Positions 45,408-54,852 are shown, counted from the first letter of the stretch. The stretch is 64,000 nt of DNA from Prescottella soli (GCF_040024445.1 NZ_CP157276.1:2604001-2668000); one strand, 5' to 3'. A program made the numbers and translations. The notes: generated by a model from the letters alone, not told the origin.

Positions 45408-46001
45408 GTGCGCATCGTGGTCAGTGAGTTCATGAGCCTGGACGGCGTCGTGCAGGCCCCCGGCGGCCCCGAAGAGGACACCGACGGCGGCTTCGCCCAC
45501 GGCGGCTGGTCCCATCCGTACTTCGACGTGGAGGTGATGGGCGGCGCGATCGGCGCCGCCGCAGAGAAGACGGAGGCGCTGCTGTTCGGTCGACGCACGT
45601 GGCAGACGATGGCGGCCGCGTGGCCCGAACGCGCCGGTGACCCGTTCGCCGACCACATGAACAACATCCGCAAGTACGTGGTCACCGACACCCTCACCGA
45701 CGATCAGCTGACGTGGTCGAACACCACGCGCATCGCCGGCCGCGACGCCGTCGCGGAGATCCGGAAGCTGCGGGACACCGAGGGAGGGGACCTGTCGGTG
45801 ATGGGCAGCACGACGCTGGTGCGTGCCCTGTTGCGCGAGGGCCTGGTCGACGAACTCCTGCTGATGATCGAGCCGGTGCTACTCGGCGGCGGCAAGACGA
45901 TCTTCCCGGATGACGGTGCCCAGCGACCGATGGAACTGGTCTCGTCGGTCACCACGGGCACCGGCGTGCTCGTGTGCACCTACCGGCCGGCCGCCGAGTA
46001 G
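45408..46001 (+). CDS. Dihydrofolate reductase/RibD-like family protein
   Basis: A 197-residue protein of the DHFR-like RibD C-terminal family. M-S-L-D-G-V-V-Q near residues 9-16, L-L-F-G-R-R-T-W near 59-66, V-M-G-S-T-T-L-V near 130 and G-G-G-K-T-I-F near 162 are typical. These NADPH-binding reductases are widespread, usually with unknown substrate. GTG 45408 has AAGGAGAA upstream. No operon partner. Confidence 0.88.
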   Translation: MRIVVSEFMSLDGVVQAPGGPEEDTDGGFAHGGWSHPYFDVEVMGGAIGAAAEKTEALLFGRRTWQTMAAAWPERAGDPFADHMNNIRKYVVTDTLTDDQLTWSNTTRIAGRDAVAEIRKLRDTEGGDLSVMGSTTLVRALLREGLVDELLLMIEPVLLGGGKTIFPDDGAQRPMELVSSVTTGTGVLVCTYRPAAE

Positions 46002-46010
46002 CAGACCAGG

Positions 46011-47447
46011 TCAGTGTGCGTAGATGCCCGGCCGCCGGGCCGACCACGGCATCGCCCGCTCCAGGTCGGCGGCGAGGGCCAGCAGCGTGGCCTCGTCGCC
46101 GTATCGGCCGACGAATTGCAGGCCGATCGGCCAGCCCAGGCTCGATTCGGCGAGAGGGAGTGAGATCCCGGGATTACCGGTCGCGTTGAAGAGGCCGGTG
46201 AAGGGTCCGTACTCGAAGATCCGGTTGTACCAACCGGCGGCGTCGAGCGAGTCGTCGTCGGAGTTCAGGTGCCCGAGAGGAAGATTCGGCCGCGCGGAGG
46301 TCGGTGTCAGGAACACGTCGTAGCCGGTGAGGAAGCGGGCGACCTCGCGTCGGGCGACGTTGAACTGGTGCTCGGCGGCGAAGATGTCGCGGGCGGTGAG
46401 GGTGGCGCCATACTCGGCGCACACCAGCGTCGTCGCTTCGAGGTGCTCCCGGCCGGGAGTGAATCCTCCCATCTCGGCGGTCGTTGCCACGGTGTCGCCG
46501 AGGAAGCTGCACCAGGCGTCGAGGCTGGCCTTGTCGAAGGCCTCCGCGTCGATGTGCGGCGCCGCCTCCTCCACGTGGTGGCCCATCTCGGCCAGCCGAG
46601 CCGCCGTATCGACCACGGCCCGAACACATTCCGGATCGACCGCGCGACTCGCGTCGTACGGGACGGTGCTGAAGGCGATCCGCAGCGGGCGTGAACCCCG
46701 GGTGATCAGCTCGCTGAACGACGCGTCCTCCGCGGGGAAGAGGTACTTGTCGCCCGGTTCCGACCCGTGCACCGCGTCGAACAGCGCCGCGCAGTCTCGC
46801 ACGGTCCGGGTGACCGCGAATTCGATGCCCAGCCCCAGGAGCGGGTCGCCGTAATCGGGGCCGGCGGTGATGCGGCCACGGCTCGGCTTCAACCCGACGA
46901 GGCCACACGCCGCGGAGGGAATGCGGATCGAGCCGCCGCCGTCGTTGGCGTGAGCGAACGGTAGGGCGCCGGCCGCGACGAGCGCGGCGGAGCCGCCACT
47001 CGAACCGCCCGGGCTGCGGGTGGGGTCCCACGGATTCCGCGTGGGCCGACCGTAGGCGAGTGCCTCGGTGGTCGCGTTGAACCCGAGCTCGGGAGAGGTG
47101 GTGACGGCCATCGTCGCGAGGCCGGCGCGGCGGAAGCGGGTCATCAGCGCGTTGTCGTACGAATGCTCGATCCCGGCACCGAACAGGCGGCTGCCGTTGC
47201 GCTGCGGCACGCCGGCGGCATGGGTGATCAGATCCTTGATCGCGAACGGCACGCCGCGGAAGGGCCCGGACGCGTCGTGGTCGAGTGGCTGCTCGAAGCG
47301 CTCCCCGGCGACCGCCCCCAGCTGCGGATCCACCTGGTCGATCGCGGCGGCGGCGGCCGCCTGCACTTCCGCGGCGGCGACGTCGCCGGCGGCGATCAGC
47401 GCGGCGAGTTCAGTCGCGTCCCGTGAGGCGTAGTCGGCGATTTCCAT
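46011..47447 (-). CDS. Amidase (AtzF/GatA-like signature)
   Basis: A 478-residue amidase-signature enzyme with the complete triad: Lys71 in F-A-I-K-D-L, cis-Ser in G-G-S-S-G-G-S (147-153), and nucleophile Ser173 in D-G-G-G-S-I-R-I-P. The C-terminal N-A-T-G-N-P-G-I-S-L-P and G-L-Q-F-V-G-R-Y-G are canonical. It resembles 6-aminohexanoate-cyclic-dimer hydrolase-type amidases, but substrate is unproven. ATG 47447 has GGAGGAT upstream; the extension to 47570 was rejected. Confidence 0.9.
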   Translation of the reverse strand: MEIADYASRDATELAALIAAGDVAAAEVQAAAAAAIDQVDPQLGAVAGERFEQPLDHDASGPFRGVPFAIKDLITHAAGVPQRNGSRLFGAGIEHSYDNALMTRFRRAGLATMAVTTSPELGFNATTEALAYGRPTRNPWDPTRSPGGSSGGSAALVAAGALPFAHANDGGGSIRIPSAACGLVGLKPSRGRITAGPDYGDPLLGLGIEFAVTRTVRDCAALFDAVHGSEPGDKYLFPAEDASFSELITRGSRPLRIAFSTVPYDASRAVDPECVRAVVDTAARLAEMGHHVEEAAPHIDAEAFDKASLDAWCSFLGDTVATTAEMGGFTPGREHLEATTLVCAEYGATLTARDIFAAEHQFNVARREVARFLTGYDVFLTPTSARPNLPLGHLNSDDDSLDAAGWYNRIFEYGPFTGLFNATGNPGISLPLAESSLGWPIGLQFVGRYGDEATLLALAADLERAMPWSARRPGIYAH

Positions 47448-47617
47448 GGCATCCTCCGTGGTTCGTTCATCGCTGGCGCTGTGAACGTAGGTTCGGCGGA
47501 ACGCCACGGCATCCGTCGATCTACGGATGCGGAAGGTTCGAGCCGCCGTGACAATCCCGCGCGCCGTCACGAGACCACGGCCCGGGGCCGACGTGTGACG
47601 TAGGGCATACTCTCGTC

Positions 47618-48595
47618 ATGGATGTCGCGTCAGACCGATTGCAGGCAGCCCTGCGGCTGCGGAGCGCCGTCGAATCTGTCTCAGCCGAGGCCGGCTCGAC
47701 CGACATCTCCGTCGCCCGAATCCTGTTCGAACTCGCCGACGCGGTGCCGTACCAGAACGCGGCACTGTCGTGGTGGGATCCCGTCGCGGGCACACACCGC
47801 ACGAGCGCCAGCCTGGGCTACCGCGCGGACTTGATCGACGTGGTGAACAAGTGCATGCCGCTGCATCCGTTGTTCGCGCAGCTGCGGCAACAGCGACTTC
47901 CCATGCGGCTCTTCGACGTTCCTGAACCGATGCGAACCGGGCCCGTCTTCGAGTCGATCTTCTTCCACAAGTACAGCGACGGGCTCAGCCAGTGTCTGCA
48001 CGCACGCGACGGTCGCTACATCGGAATGCTCAACATGAGCACCACAGGCGAGCACCGATTCGACGAGTTGTCGGTCGTCACCGTCACCTTGCTCAGCAAC
48101 GTGCTGGCCGAGGCGCTGGATCCGCTGGCGCGGCGGGTGCCTTCCACCCCTCGGGTGGGCCCCTCCGACGCGGCGCTGGTCGTCGCCGCCGACGGTTCGG
48201 TTCGCGCGATGACCGCCGACGCACCGGTCGATTTGTTCGGAGCGGGCACGCCGGGAGGTCGGCTCGCCCACGAGGTCGCCGCAGCGGACCAGTACGCGGA
48301 TTTCGTCTTCGTCGGCGCGGGCTCGGTGCTGCGGGTCTGGATGGATCCGGCCCGGTCCGGCGGCACCCTGGTGGCGATCCGCCCGGACGATCCGCCGATG
48401 GAGTTGACCGCGCGCGAGGCGGAGGTGCTCGCACTGCTGCCGACCGGTGCCTCCAACAGCGCGATTGCAGCGCGCCTACGGATCGGCCCCGCCACCGTCG
48501 CGACACACCTGGAGCGCATCCTGCGCAAGATCGACGCGCCCAACAGGACCGCCGCGGCGGCGACCGCCGCGCGGTGGGGGCTGACCCCGATCTGA
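47618..48595 (+). CDS. GAF-like sensor with LuxR-type DNA-binding domain
   Basis: A 325-residue regulator. Residues 20-170 look like a GAF-type sensor (helix, then A-L-S-W-W-D-P, and the G-R-Y-I-G-M-L-N-M-S strand). The LuxR HTH is at about 262-320 (L-T-A-R-E-A-E-V-L-A-L-L then S-N-S-A-I-A-A-R-L). No receiver Asp is present, so a small ligand is the likely signal. Divergent from the amidase gene with 170 bp between starts, which makes it a candidate regulator of that amidase. Confidence 0.85.
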   Translation: MDVASDRLQAALRLRSAVESVSAEAGSTDISVARILFELADAVPYQNAALSWWDPVAGTHRTSASLGYRADLIDVVNKCMPLHPLFAQLRQQRLPMRLFDVPEPMRTGPVFESIFFHKYSDGLSQCLHARDGRYIGMLNMSTTGEHRFDELSVVTVTLLSNVLAEALDPLARRVPSTPRVGPSDAALVVAADGSVRAMTADAPVDLFGAGTPGGRLAHEVAAADQYADFVFVGAGSVLRVWMDPARSGGTLVAIRPDDPPMELTAREAEVLALLPTGASNSAIAARLRIGPATVATHLERILRKIDAPNRTAAAATAARWGLTPI

Positions 48596-48630
48596 GGCGC
48601 GCATGATGTCACCGCGCACGCTGACCGGGC

Positions 48631-49689
48631 CTACCCCAGCGCGTCGGCCCGGTCGTTGCGTTGGGTGTTCATGAGCGCACCGTCGGTGGCGAGCGCGTAG
48701 TCGGCGCCGACGAAGACCTTCGCCGCCTCGGCCGAACCCTTCGTCACGTAGTCGAGGAAGGCGACCTCGAGGGCCGGGAACACCGAGTTGGCGGGGCCGT
48801 CCATGGGCTTGCCGTGGCTCGCGCCGCGGACCGTCGTCAACCACGCGGGGGCCTGCACCTGCGGGTACTGGACGAGCGTCGGCCAGCCTGCCGGGTGAAC
48901 GATGAAATCCGCACTGCCGGTGACGATCAAGGTCGGCACCGTTGACGGCGGCACCCCGATACCGAGGGTCGCGGGACCGGGTTCGATCGCGAGCGCGCCG
49001 ACCACACGGAACTCCGGGGCGAACTGCGCACCGACTCCCTGCAGGCGACCACCGGAGATCAGCGCGGAGCCGCCGCCGGCGGAATGGCCCGCGACCACCG
49101 TCCGCGTCAGGTCGATGTGGCCGTGCAGCGGGCTGGTCGCGTCGGCATTCGCGGCCGCGGCCGCCTGCGCGCCCATCTCGTGGGTGAGGCCGAACCAGTT
49201 GACGAGCGAGTAGTTGACCGCGACGACGTAGCCGTGGCTCGCCAGGTGTCGAGCGGTGGAGTCGTAGATGCCTGGTTCGACCAGGATGCCGGGCGTCCAC
49301 AGCACGAGCGGCAGCACGCCGAGTCCTGCGATGTCGTCGGGATAGTAGAACTCCACCCCGACGGGGCTGCGCAGACCGGCGTCGGGGAAGGTGCCGAAGC
49401 ACTTCATCTCGTCCTGCACGTCGAAACCGAGCTGGACGACGCGGACGTACAGGTCCGTCAGACCCGCGCAGTCCTGCGGGGTACGGGCCTGCGCGACGGG
49501 ATGGGGACCGGGAGCGCCGAACTGCTGCTGGATCGCCGACTCGGACGCGGGGACCACGCCCATCGACGTGAGACCCAGCGGACCCGTTTCCGGCGCCGCG
49601 GCGGCCGATGGCACCCCGACGGCCGGGGTGAGAACGAGCGCGGCGGCCGTGAGGCCGATGCCGAGCATGCGCGCGGCTCTGTGACGCAT
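48631..49689 (-). CDS. Secreted alpha/beta-hydrolase (lipase/cutinase-like)
   Basis: A 352-residue exported hydrolase. The signal peptide covers about residues 1-32 (ending A-A-A-A). The triad reads Ser203 in G-H-S-A-G-G-G, Asp261 in T-G-S-A-D and His292 in G-A-S-H-G. Fold and order resemble secreted polyester/PET-hydrolase-like lipases of actinomycetes. W-T-P-G (about 131-134) probably contributes to the oxyanion region. Located alone on the minus strand. Confidence 0.88.
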   Translation of the reverse strand: MRHRAARMLGIGLTAAALVLTPAVGVPSAAAAPETGPLGLTSMGVVPASESAIQQQFGAPGPHPVAQARTPQDCAGLTDLYVRVVQLGFDVQDEMKCFGTFPDAGLRSPVGVEFYYPDDIAGLGVLPLVLWTPGILVEPGIYDSTARHLASHGYVVAVNYSLVNWFGLTHEMGAQAAAAANADATSPLHGHIDLTRTVVAGHSAGGGSALISGGRLQGVGAQFAPEFRVVGALAIEPGPATLGIGVPPSTVPTLIVTGSADFIVHPAGWPTLVQYPQVQAPAWLTTVRGASHGKPMDGPANSVFPALEVAFLDYVTKGSAEAAKVFVGADYALATDGALMNTQRNDRADALG

Positions 49690-49809
49690 GAGTGCCTTCC
49701 TGCGGTGCTACTTGATCATGACAATGCTGCCATGCGCACCCGTCCCGACCTATCGGCTCACGCCGGCCGCGCGTTCACAATCATCGAATATGATTGCCGC
49801 ACATCAGGT

Positions 49810-49965
49810 TCACGCGATGAGACGTTTCACCCCGAGCGCACTGAAGTGCAGAACTGCCCAGACCATGACCAGCGGCCAGAGTGCATACGGCACCACGATC
49901 GTGGCCGCGACGGTGAGGAACTTCCGCACCGACTCCTTGTCTTTGACGAAAGATGCTGCCCCCAT
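49810..49965 (-). CDS. Small single-helix membrane protein (51 aa)
   Basis: A 51-codon gene with ATG 49965 preceded by GGGAGGA at 7 nt. The peptide has a charged N-terminus (K-D-K-E-S-V-R-K) followed by one hydrophobic helix (about 17-41) and a short basic tail. It is isolated, 120 bp upstream of the secreted hydrolase gene on the same strand and could be co-transcribed. Function unknown. Confidence 0.6.
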   Translation of the reverse strand: MGAASFVKDKESVRKFLTVAATIVVPYALWPLVMVWAVLHFSALGVKRLIA

Positions 49966-50122
49966 GCCCAATTCCTCCCAGTTCCCGAGGGTTTCCTCCC
50001 CACCCCACATGTCGGGAGTCTAAACAGCGCGACGAACGGTTGTCAGTACCCGGGCGTCGCACGGTCAGGCGTCCCGCGAACCGCTCCGCACGACCGACGC
50101 CACGAAGCCGTATCCCGCTGGT

Positions 50123-50234
50123 GGTCCGCCGGGGCTCGGATCAGGAGCTGCTGCGGCCGGAAGCCGCACACACGACACCTGTGAGGCCCCGCCCTCGAAC
50201 GAGAAGGCCCCTCACCTGCAGCAACAGGTGAGGG
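50123..50234. repeat. Direct repeat, left copy (112 bp)
   Basis: About 88% identical to 54961-55071 (roughly 13 differences by eye). It ends in a hairpin (about 50208-50234) of the same type as the tRNA-Ser terminators. The right copy sits immediately downstream (3' side) of the tRNA-Ser(UGA) remnant, but here no tRNA sequence follows. The two copies flank a 4.7-kb segment. Confidence 0.8.
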
Positions 50235-50244
50235 ACGTTTCGGC

Positions 50245-50601
50245 CTAGGGAGTGTTCAGGTACGTTTCGATAGCCTGCTGGGCCTTCGGGTTGCCGTTGC
50301 CGATGCCGATAAGGCCTCCGATTACGGCGCCGGTCGGGCCGCCGATGATGCAGCCGGCGAGGCTGCCGGGGAACATCGATATGCAGCCGATGCCGAGGCC
50401 TATGGCGGAGCCCGTCGCGGCCCCCTCGGCGCCGCCTTGCTCCCAGGCGATGCCCAACTCGTTCAACATGTTGTCGAGTGCCTGCTGTTTGGTCAGTGGC
50501 TGCTGGGTGGTCGGTGGCGGGTCCGCGTGCGCGGTCCCAGCTCCGACGAATACCGCTCCGGCGACCAGCGCCGATGCTGCCACCTTTTTGATCAGGTTCA
50601 T
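50245..50601 (-). CDS. Small secreted Gly-rich protein
   Basis: A 118-residue exported protein. The signal peptide covers about residues 1-25 (K-K then a hydrophobic core ending T-A-H-A). A short Pro/Thr/Gln linker and helix (29-55) precede a glycine-zipper-like hydrophobic C-terminus with G-S-A-I-G-L-G-I-G and I-G-G-P-T-G-A-V-I-G-G-L-I-G, able to insert in membranes. Two cysteines flank this region. ATG 50601 is used; the extension to 50730 would place the signal peptide internally. Confidence 0.75.
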   Translation of the reverse strand: MNLIKKVAASALVAGAVFVGAGTAHADPPPTTQQPLTKQQALDNMLNELGIAWEQGGAEGAATGSAIGLGIGCISMFPGSLAGCIIGGPTGAVIGGLIGIGNGNPKAQQAIETYLNTP

Positions 50602-50742
50602 CGCGATCCCCACCTCGCGGTCGAAGGACGAGTCCGGCCGACTGTAGTCCCGCCGTCTCCCGGCCGTCCGGCTAACGGTCCGCACTGTTACCCGGCTGCT
50701 GCCATGACGATCTACCGGGCTCCGTTGCACTGCGGCACCAGC

Positions 50743-51050
50743 TCACATGCCTTGCCGGGCATGGTCGATCACGTTGTCGACGGCGATCACGGTGAGGTCT
50801 CCTGCTTCGAGGTCCTCGAGTGGACTGTTCCGTCGAGGACCTCGACCGGGGTCAGCCACCAACTCGCGGCGCCGTAGGCGTCCCTGTCGACGTAGAGGCG
50901 GCGGTTCGCGTGGCGGACGACGTCGTGGATCTTGTGTCGCTGGGTGTCGAATTGGAATGCCGGGTACAGATCTTTCGCCAGCTCTCGCGCCAGCCTCGGG
51001 TTCGCCGCGGGGTTGGGCGACGCAGAGCAGGGACGCCATGCGGCGCGGAT
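50743..51050 (-). pseudogene. Frameshifted remnant resembling a DUF2384 (MbcA/ParS-type) antitoxin
   Basis: Two minus-strand frames join into one sensible sequence. The first, from about 51050 to 50817, reads N-P-A-A-N-P-R-L-A-R-E-L, then F-Q-F-D and W-W-L-T-P-V-E-V-L-D-G. A frameshift near 50817-50835 moves to S-P-L-E-D-L-E-A-G-D-L-T-V-I and a stop at 50743. The combination W-L-T-P...L-D-G...S-P-L-x-x-L-x-x-G-D resembles the C-terminal half of Xre/MbcA/ParS-type antitoxins. There is no start codon, and the 5' end runs into the M20 gene's stop. Identification rests on a short pattern. Confidence 0.5.
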
Positions 51051-51068
51051 GAGGAAGGCAGCCGGGAA

Positions 51069-52262
51069 CTACTTGCCGATCAACCGGCTTCGTTCGGACG
51101 GATTCAGGGCGGCGGACGCAGCTGCCATGGCCAGCCCGTAGGCGCCGTCGAGAATGGCTGTGTCGGCGGAGGGAGAGGCGCCGTGGCTGGCGAAGCCGCT
51201 GGTGTGTGGTGTAGCTCCGTGCAGCTCGTAGCCCAGGCTCGGGTGGATTGCCGCTGCCACATGAGAGACATTTCCCATGTCGGTTGATCCGACGGGCGAT
51301 GACTCCGGCACGACGTCCCGTCCGCGGTCCAGCATCGCCTGCCTGTACGCGTTCGATAGGTAGTCATCCTGGCGAAGGTCGGCGAAATCGTTGCCGATCG
51401 GTGTGACCGTGAGTTCCGCCCCGCTTGCCAACGCGCCTGCAGCGAGACAATTGCGGATCTTGTCCTGGATGACGGTCAGCATCGCGGAGGTCGGGGCTCG
51501 CATCTCCAACCGGGCGCGAGCGCTCGCCGGAATAATGTTGGCGGCGTTCCCGCCCTCGAGCACTATCAGCGAGACGATTGCGCCGGGCGGCAGCTGTTGC
51601 CGCGCCATGCCAATGGCTATTTGCGCCACCACCAGTCCGTCGAGAGCGTTGACGCCGTCATGTGGTGCCACGGCCGCATGCGCGGATACCCCCGCGTATT
51701 CGACGTTCCAAGTCGACAATGCCAGTGACGTGGACCCAATGGAGTCGTATGCCGCAGCGTGGGCCATAAGGGCGACGGAGACGTCGTCGAAGAACCCCTC
51801 TCGGATCAGGTCGACCTTGCCGCCGGTCGTCTCCTCAGCCGGGGTGCCCAGTACGCGAACCGTGATTCCCAGCTCACTGGCGACATCTGCCAGAGCCAGA
51901 GCCGCAGCGACGGCTGCCGCGCCGTTGACGTTGTGGCCGCAAGCGTGCCCGATATCAGGCAGGGCGTCGTACTCGACACATAGAGCTACGGTGAGAGCGC
52001 CGTCACCGGCGTTGGCGCAGAAAGCAGTTGGTGCCTCGGGCTGTTTCACTGGGAAGTCGAAACCCCGGTCGATCAGGAGCGCGCGGACGCGCTGGGCGGA
52101 GCGGTACTCCTGCCCGCTGAGTTCCGGATCGGCGTGCAGTGCGTGACTGAGTTCGATGACCGCCCCGGCGTCGCGATCGACGGCAGCGGCGATGCGGCCG
52201 GGAAGATCGGGACCGACGTGGGCGAGTTGCCCGGTGTCGCGCGGCGTTTCGGGTGCGTTCAT
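51069..52262 (-). CDS. M20-family amidohydrolase/peptidase
   Basis: A 397-residue M20D-type metalloenzyme. The metal-binding E-Y-D-A-L-P-D-I-G-H-A-C-G-H-N lies at 97-111 and P-A-E-E (about 137-140) carries the catalytic Glu and a ligand; a dimerisation domain occupies about 175-290. Such enzymes cleave N-acyl amino acids or small amides (AbgB and PM20D2-like). ATG 52262 overlaps the MFS stop by four bases. With that transporter and the divergent AsnC regulator it forms an uptake-and-hydrolysis cassette. Codon use is less GC-biased than in the left part of the window. Confidence 0.9.
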   Translation of the reverse strand: MNAPETPRDTGQLAHVGPDLPGRIAAAVDRDAGAVIELSHALHADPELSGQEYRSAQRVRALLIDRGFDFPVKQPEAPTAFCANAGDGALTVALCVEYDALPDIGHACGHNVNGAAAVAAALALADVASELGITVRVLGTPAEETTGGKVDLIREGFFDDVSVALMAHAAAYDSIGSTSLALSTWNVEYAGVSAHAAVAPHDGVNALDGLVVAQIAIGMARQQLPPGAIVSLIVLEGGNAANIIPASARARLEMRAPTSAMLTVIQDKIRNCLAAGALASGAELTVTPIGNDFADLRQDDYLSNAYRQAMLDRGRDVVPESSPVGSTDMGNVSHVAAAIHPSLGYELHGATPHTSGFASHGASPSADTAILDGAYGLAMAAASAALNPSERSRLIGK

Positions 52263-53674
52263 GCCTTTACCTCTGATGCGAGTTGGGAATTGGTCACGGA
52301 GGTGTAGCTGCGGGAAAGCAGTGCGGCCGCCACGGCGGACGCGGCCATCACGGCCCAAATGCTCATGATCCCGGTCATCGAGATGTACCCGCCGCTGGCG
52401 AAGGTGGAGGCGAGCATCTTGCTGAGGGCGGCTCCTACGGCGATGCCGACCGAAAGCGCCAGTTCGTTCAGACCTGCGGCACTGGCCGTTTCCTCCAGCG
52501 GGACGCCTTCGACGGAGAGCGCCCGGGTTGCCGCTTGGACTGTACCGATTCCCGCGCAGACCAGGGCAAAGCCGATGCAGTACCCGGTCATGGACTGGTG
52601 GCCAAGCGCCATCGTCGCAAAACCCGCAGCGAGGACGAGACCGGCCAGCATGAGCGTCTTGCTCTCACCGAACCGGGCCATCGCGCGTGTGGTCACCAGT
52701 GCGGAGGCCAGAGAGAGAACTGAGGCCAACGCCAGTATTGCCGACATGGCCAGCGGGCTGAGCCCGAAGCCATACCCGGTGACAGCGGGATCGGAATGCA
52801 GGAAAATCCCGTTGATGCCGAAGTAGCTGGCACTGAAGGCGAAGAGGAACGTAGACACAGAGATCTGGCGGACGCGCGGTATGGCCAGCAACCGCAGGTT
52901 GATGAACTGCTTCTCCGCCCGCGAATCGATCCGAGTCCAACAGGCCAACAGTGCTAGACCCAGCATCCCGACGAGCAATGTCTTCGCATCCAGCCAACCC
53001 CAATCAGGGCCCATGGACAGCGCGGTCAGCAGGCCGACCAAGCCCAGCGAGCAGCAGATCATCGGCAGCACCGCGACCGGTGTTCGATTGGGAACACCCG
53101 CGTCGGGCAGGAAGAATGTCATGACCAAGGCCAGCAGCGCGAAGGGAACTCCGATCCAGAAACCCTTGAGCGGGTCATTCGCGCCGGCAACGCCGGCGAG
53201 CAGCCCGCCCAAGCCGAGCATGATCATCAGCGTGCCGATCATGGCGCTGACACCGCGCCGTGTGTCCGACGGACTGGTCACGCGGAGGATGCCCATCATC
53301 ATCGGCATGAATCCGACGACGCAGGTCAGCATGACGACGCCGATACTGATCGTGAGCAGAGTCGGTACCAGGGCCATGAGCAGCACGCCCGCTACGACAA
53401 CGACAGTCGAAATGCGCAGCACCAGACGGTAGCCGAACCTGTCGCCCAGACGCGAGATGATCGGCGTCAGGACGGCGAAGCTGACCATGGAGATCAGGAA
53501 GATTCCGCTGATAGTGGGCGCATCGATGTCCAGGACCGGGCCCAGCGCTGGCAGGATCGGGTTCAGGTATCCCTGGGTGACGCCGCTGAGAGCTTCGATC
53601 AGCGACATGACCACGATCATCCCGGTGATGGTCCGTTGGACCACAGGTGCGCTGTCCGAGGTTTTTCTTCTCAT
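52259..53674 (-). CDS. MFS transporter (14-TMS drug/proton antiporter type)
   Basis: A 471-residue MFS protein with 13-14 hydrophobic helices. The loop motif R-L-G-D-R-F-G-Y-R (about 75-83) and the G-x-x-x-G-P-like helix fit the DHA2 family. It lies first in an operon with the M20 hydrolase; the substrate is probably the hydrolase's substrate or product. ATG 53674 has AAGGA 9 nt upstream; the extension to 53782 was rejected. Confidence 0.88.
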   Translation of the reverse strand: MRRKTSDSAPVVQRTITGMIVVMSLIEALSGVTQGYLNPILPALGPVLDIDAPTISGIFLISMVSFAVLTPIISRLGDRFGYRLVLRISTVVVVAGVLLMALVPTLLTISIGVVMLTCVVGFMPMMMGILRVTSPSDTRRGVSAMIGTLMIMLGLGGLLAGVAGANDPLKGFWIGVPFALLALVMTFFLPDAGVPNRTPVAVLPMICCSLGLVGLLTALSMGPDWGWLDAKTLLVGMLGLALLACWTRIDSRAEKQFINLRLLAIPRVRQISVSTFLFAFSASYFGINGIFLHSDPAVTGYGFGLSPLAMSAILALASVLSLASALVTTRAMARFGESKTLMLAGLVLAAGFATMALGHQSMTGYCIGFALVCAGIGTVQAATRALSVEGVPLEETASAAGLNELALSVGIAVGAALSKMLASTFASGGYISMTGIMSIWAVMAASAVAAALLSRSYTSVTNSQLASEVKA

Positions 53675-53766
53675 AGGAGGAGTCCTTGGTCGAGTGGAGT
53701 GAGTCGCGCCACGTGGTGGCGGCCGATGTGTGTTAGACCACCAAAGTAGGGATCCGGAGACTTCTG

Positions 53767-53778
53767 GAGAAAAATCTC
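53767..53778. promoter_or_regulatory. GAGA-AAAA-TCTC dyad in the divergent promoter
   Basis: A short palindrome with an A-rich centre, followed by another TCTC, lies between the MFS and AsnC-type genes. This kind of AT-rich dyad suits Lrp/AsnC binding and points to autoregulation. Confidence 0.35.
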
Positions 53779-53820
53779 TCAAAATCTCAACATTTCCCCT
53801 GTGTTGTGAAGGAAACGGTC

Positions 53821-54852
53821 ATGGTTTCGGAACTGGATCTCAAAATCATCCATGCTCTACAGATCTTCCCCCGAGTAGATTGGGGGAAGCTTTCCGGTGT
53901 GCTGGATGTCTCCGCGCCTACTCTGGCGAGACACTGGGACGCGATGACCGAAGCCGGGATCGCGTGGGTGACTCCCTTTCCTGGGCCTCGCTACCACGAC
54001 GCTGGTTGGTCGGCGTTCCTCTACCTCTCCTCGAAGCCAGACCAGCAGGAGGAGCTCCTGGACCACCTATGCCAGAACCCGGCCTTTGCGACGGTTTCCC
54101 TGGTGTCCGGACCTTACGATGTACTGGTTGATTGCTATGTGTCCTCCTATGCAGCAATGCTGAAGATCCTGACCGAGTCTTTCGCCAACCTCCCAGGGTT
54201 GGCCCGCAGGGAAGTGGTTTTCACCACGGAGTACTTCCGCACCGCGGTCGAATGGCGCAGCGGGACTTTGGAACCAGCGCAGATGCGCCGACTGGACGCA
54301 TCGGCCGGACTTGCCCACCCGCGCCCAGTGCCTGACGCTGTGGACACCAGGCTCATCGAGGAACTCTCGGTAGATGGCAGGGCTCCGTGGGCGCAACTCG
54401 GCGCCACCTGTGGTGTAGCCGCCCAGACGGCAAAGCGTCGGGTCGAGCGACTCCTCAACTCGGGCTATCTGACATTGCGCTGCGACACAGCGACGGAAGT
54501 CGTTGCAGGGCAACGCGAAATAACTCTGCTGCTCTCAGCCCCCGCGTCGGAGGTGGATACGATCGGCGGCTATCTGGCCAGCCTGCCCAATTGCCGGGTC
54601 AGTGCCCAGATTCTCGGGGCGGCGAATATCCTGGCGACCTTGTGGGTGCACGATTTCGGCGAAGTCAAAGAACTGGAGTTGGAGCTAGCTCGACGTGCAC
54701 CGAACTGCACCGTGACTTCACGACAGGCCACAGTGCGCCACTACAAACGTGCGGGCCGTCTACTCGACGCGCAGGGGCGCTCACGAGGGAGGGTGCCCGT
54801 GCCTCTATGGGGGGACAGTCACCGCAATGATCGCCCATCCAATCCATTCTGA
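53821..54852 (+). CDS. Lrp/AsnC-family regulator with two tandem modules
   Basis: A 343-residue protein, twice the usual length. Module one has an HTH (D-L-K-I-I-H-A-L-Q then A-P-T-L-A-R-H-W) and an AsnC ligand domain (V-S-G-P-Y-D-V-L-V near 100); module two starts near 175 with D-T-R-L-I-E-E-L and repeats the pattern. Double AsnC regulators occur in actinomycetes beside transporter/hydrolase pairs. ATG 53821 lies 7 nt after AAGGA; GTG 53806 is the alternative. Divergent from the MFS gene. Confidence 0.9.
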   Translation: MVSELDLKIIHALQIFPRVDWGKLSGVLDVSAPTLARHWDAMTEAGIAWVTPFPGPRYHDAGWSAFLYLSSKPDQQEELLDHLCQNPAFATVSLVSGPYDVLVDCYVSSYAAMLKILTESFANLPGLARREVVFTTEYFRTAVEWRSGTLEPAQMRRLDASAGLAHPRPVPDAVDTRLIEELSVDGRAPWAQLGATCGVAAQTAKRRVERLLNSGYLTLRCDTATEVVAGQREITLLLSAPASEVDTIGGYLASLPNCRVSAQILGAANILATLWVHDFGEVKELELELARRAPNCTVTSRQATVRHYKRAGRLLDAQGRSRGRVPVPLWGDSHRNDRPSNPF

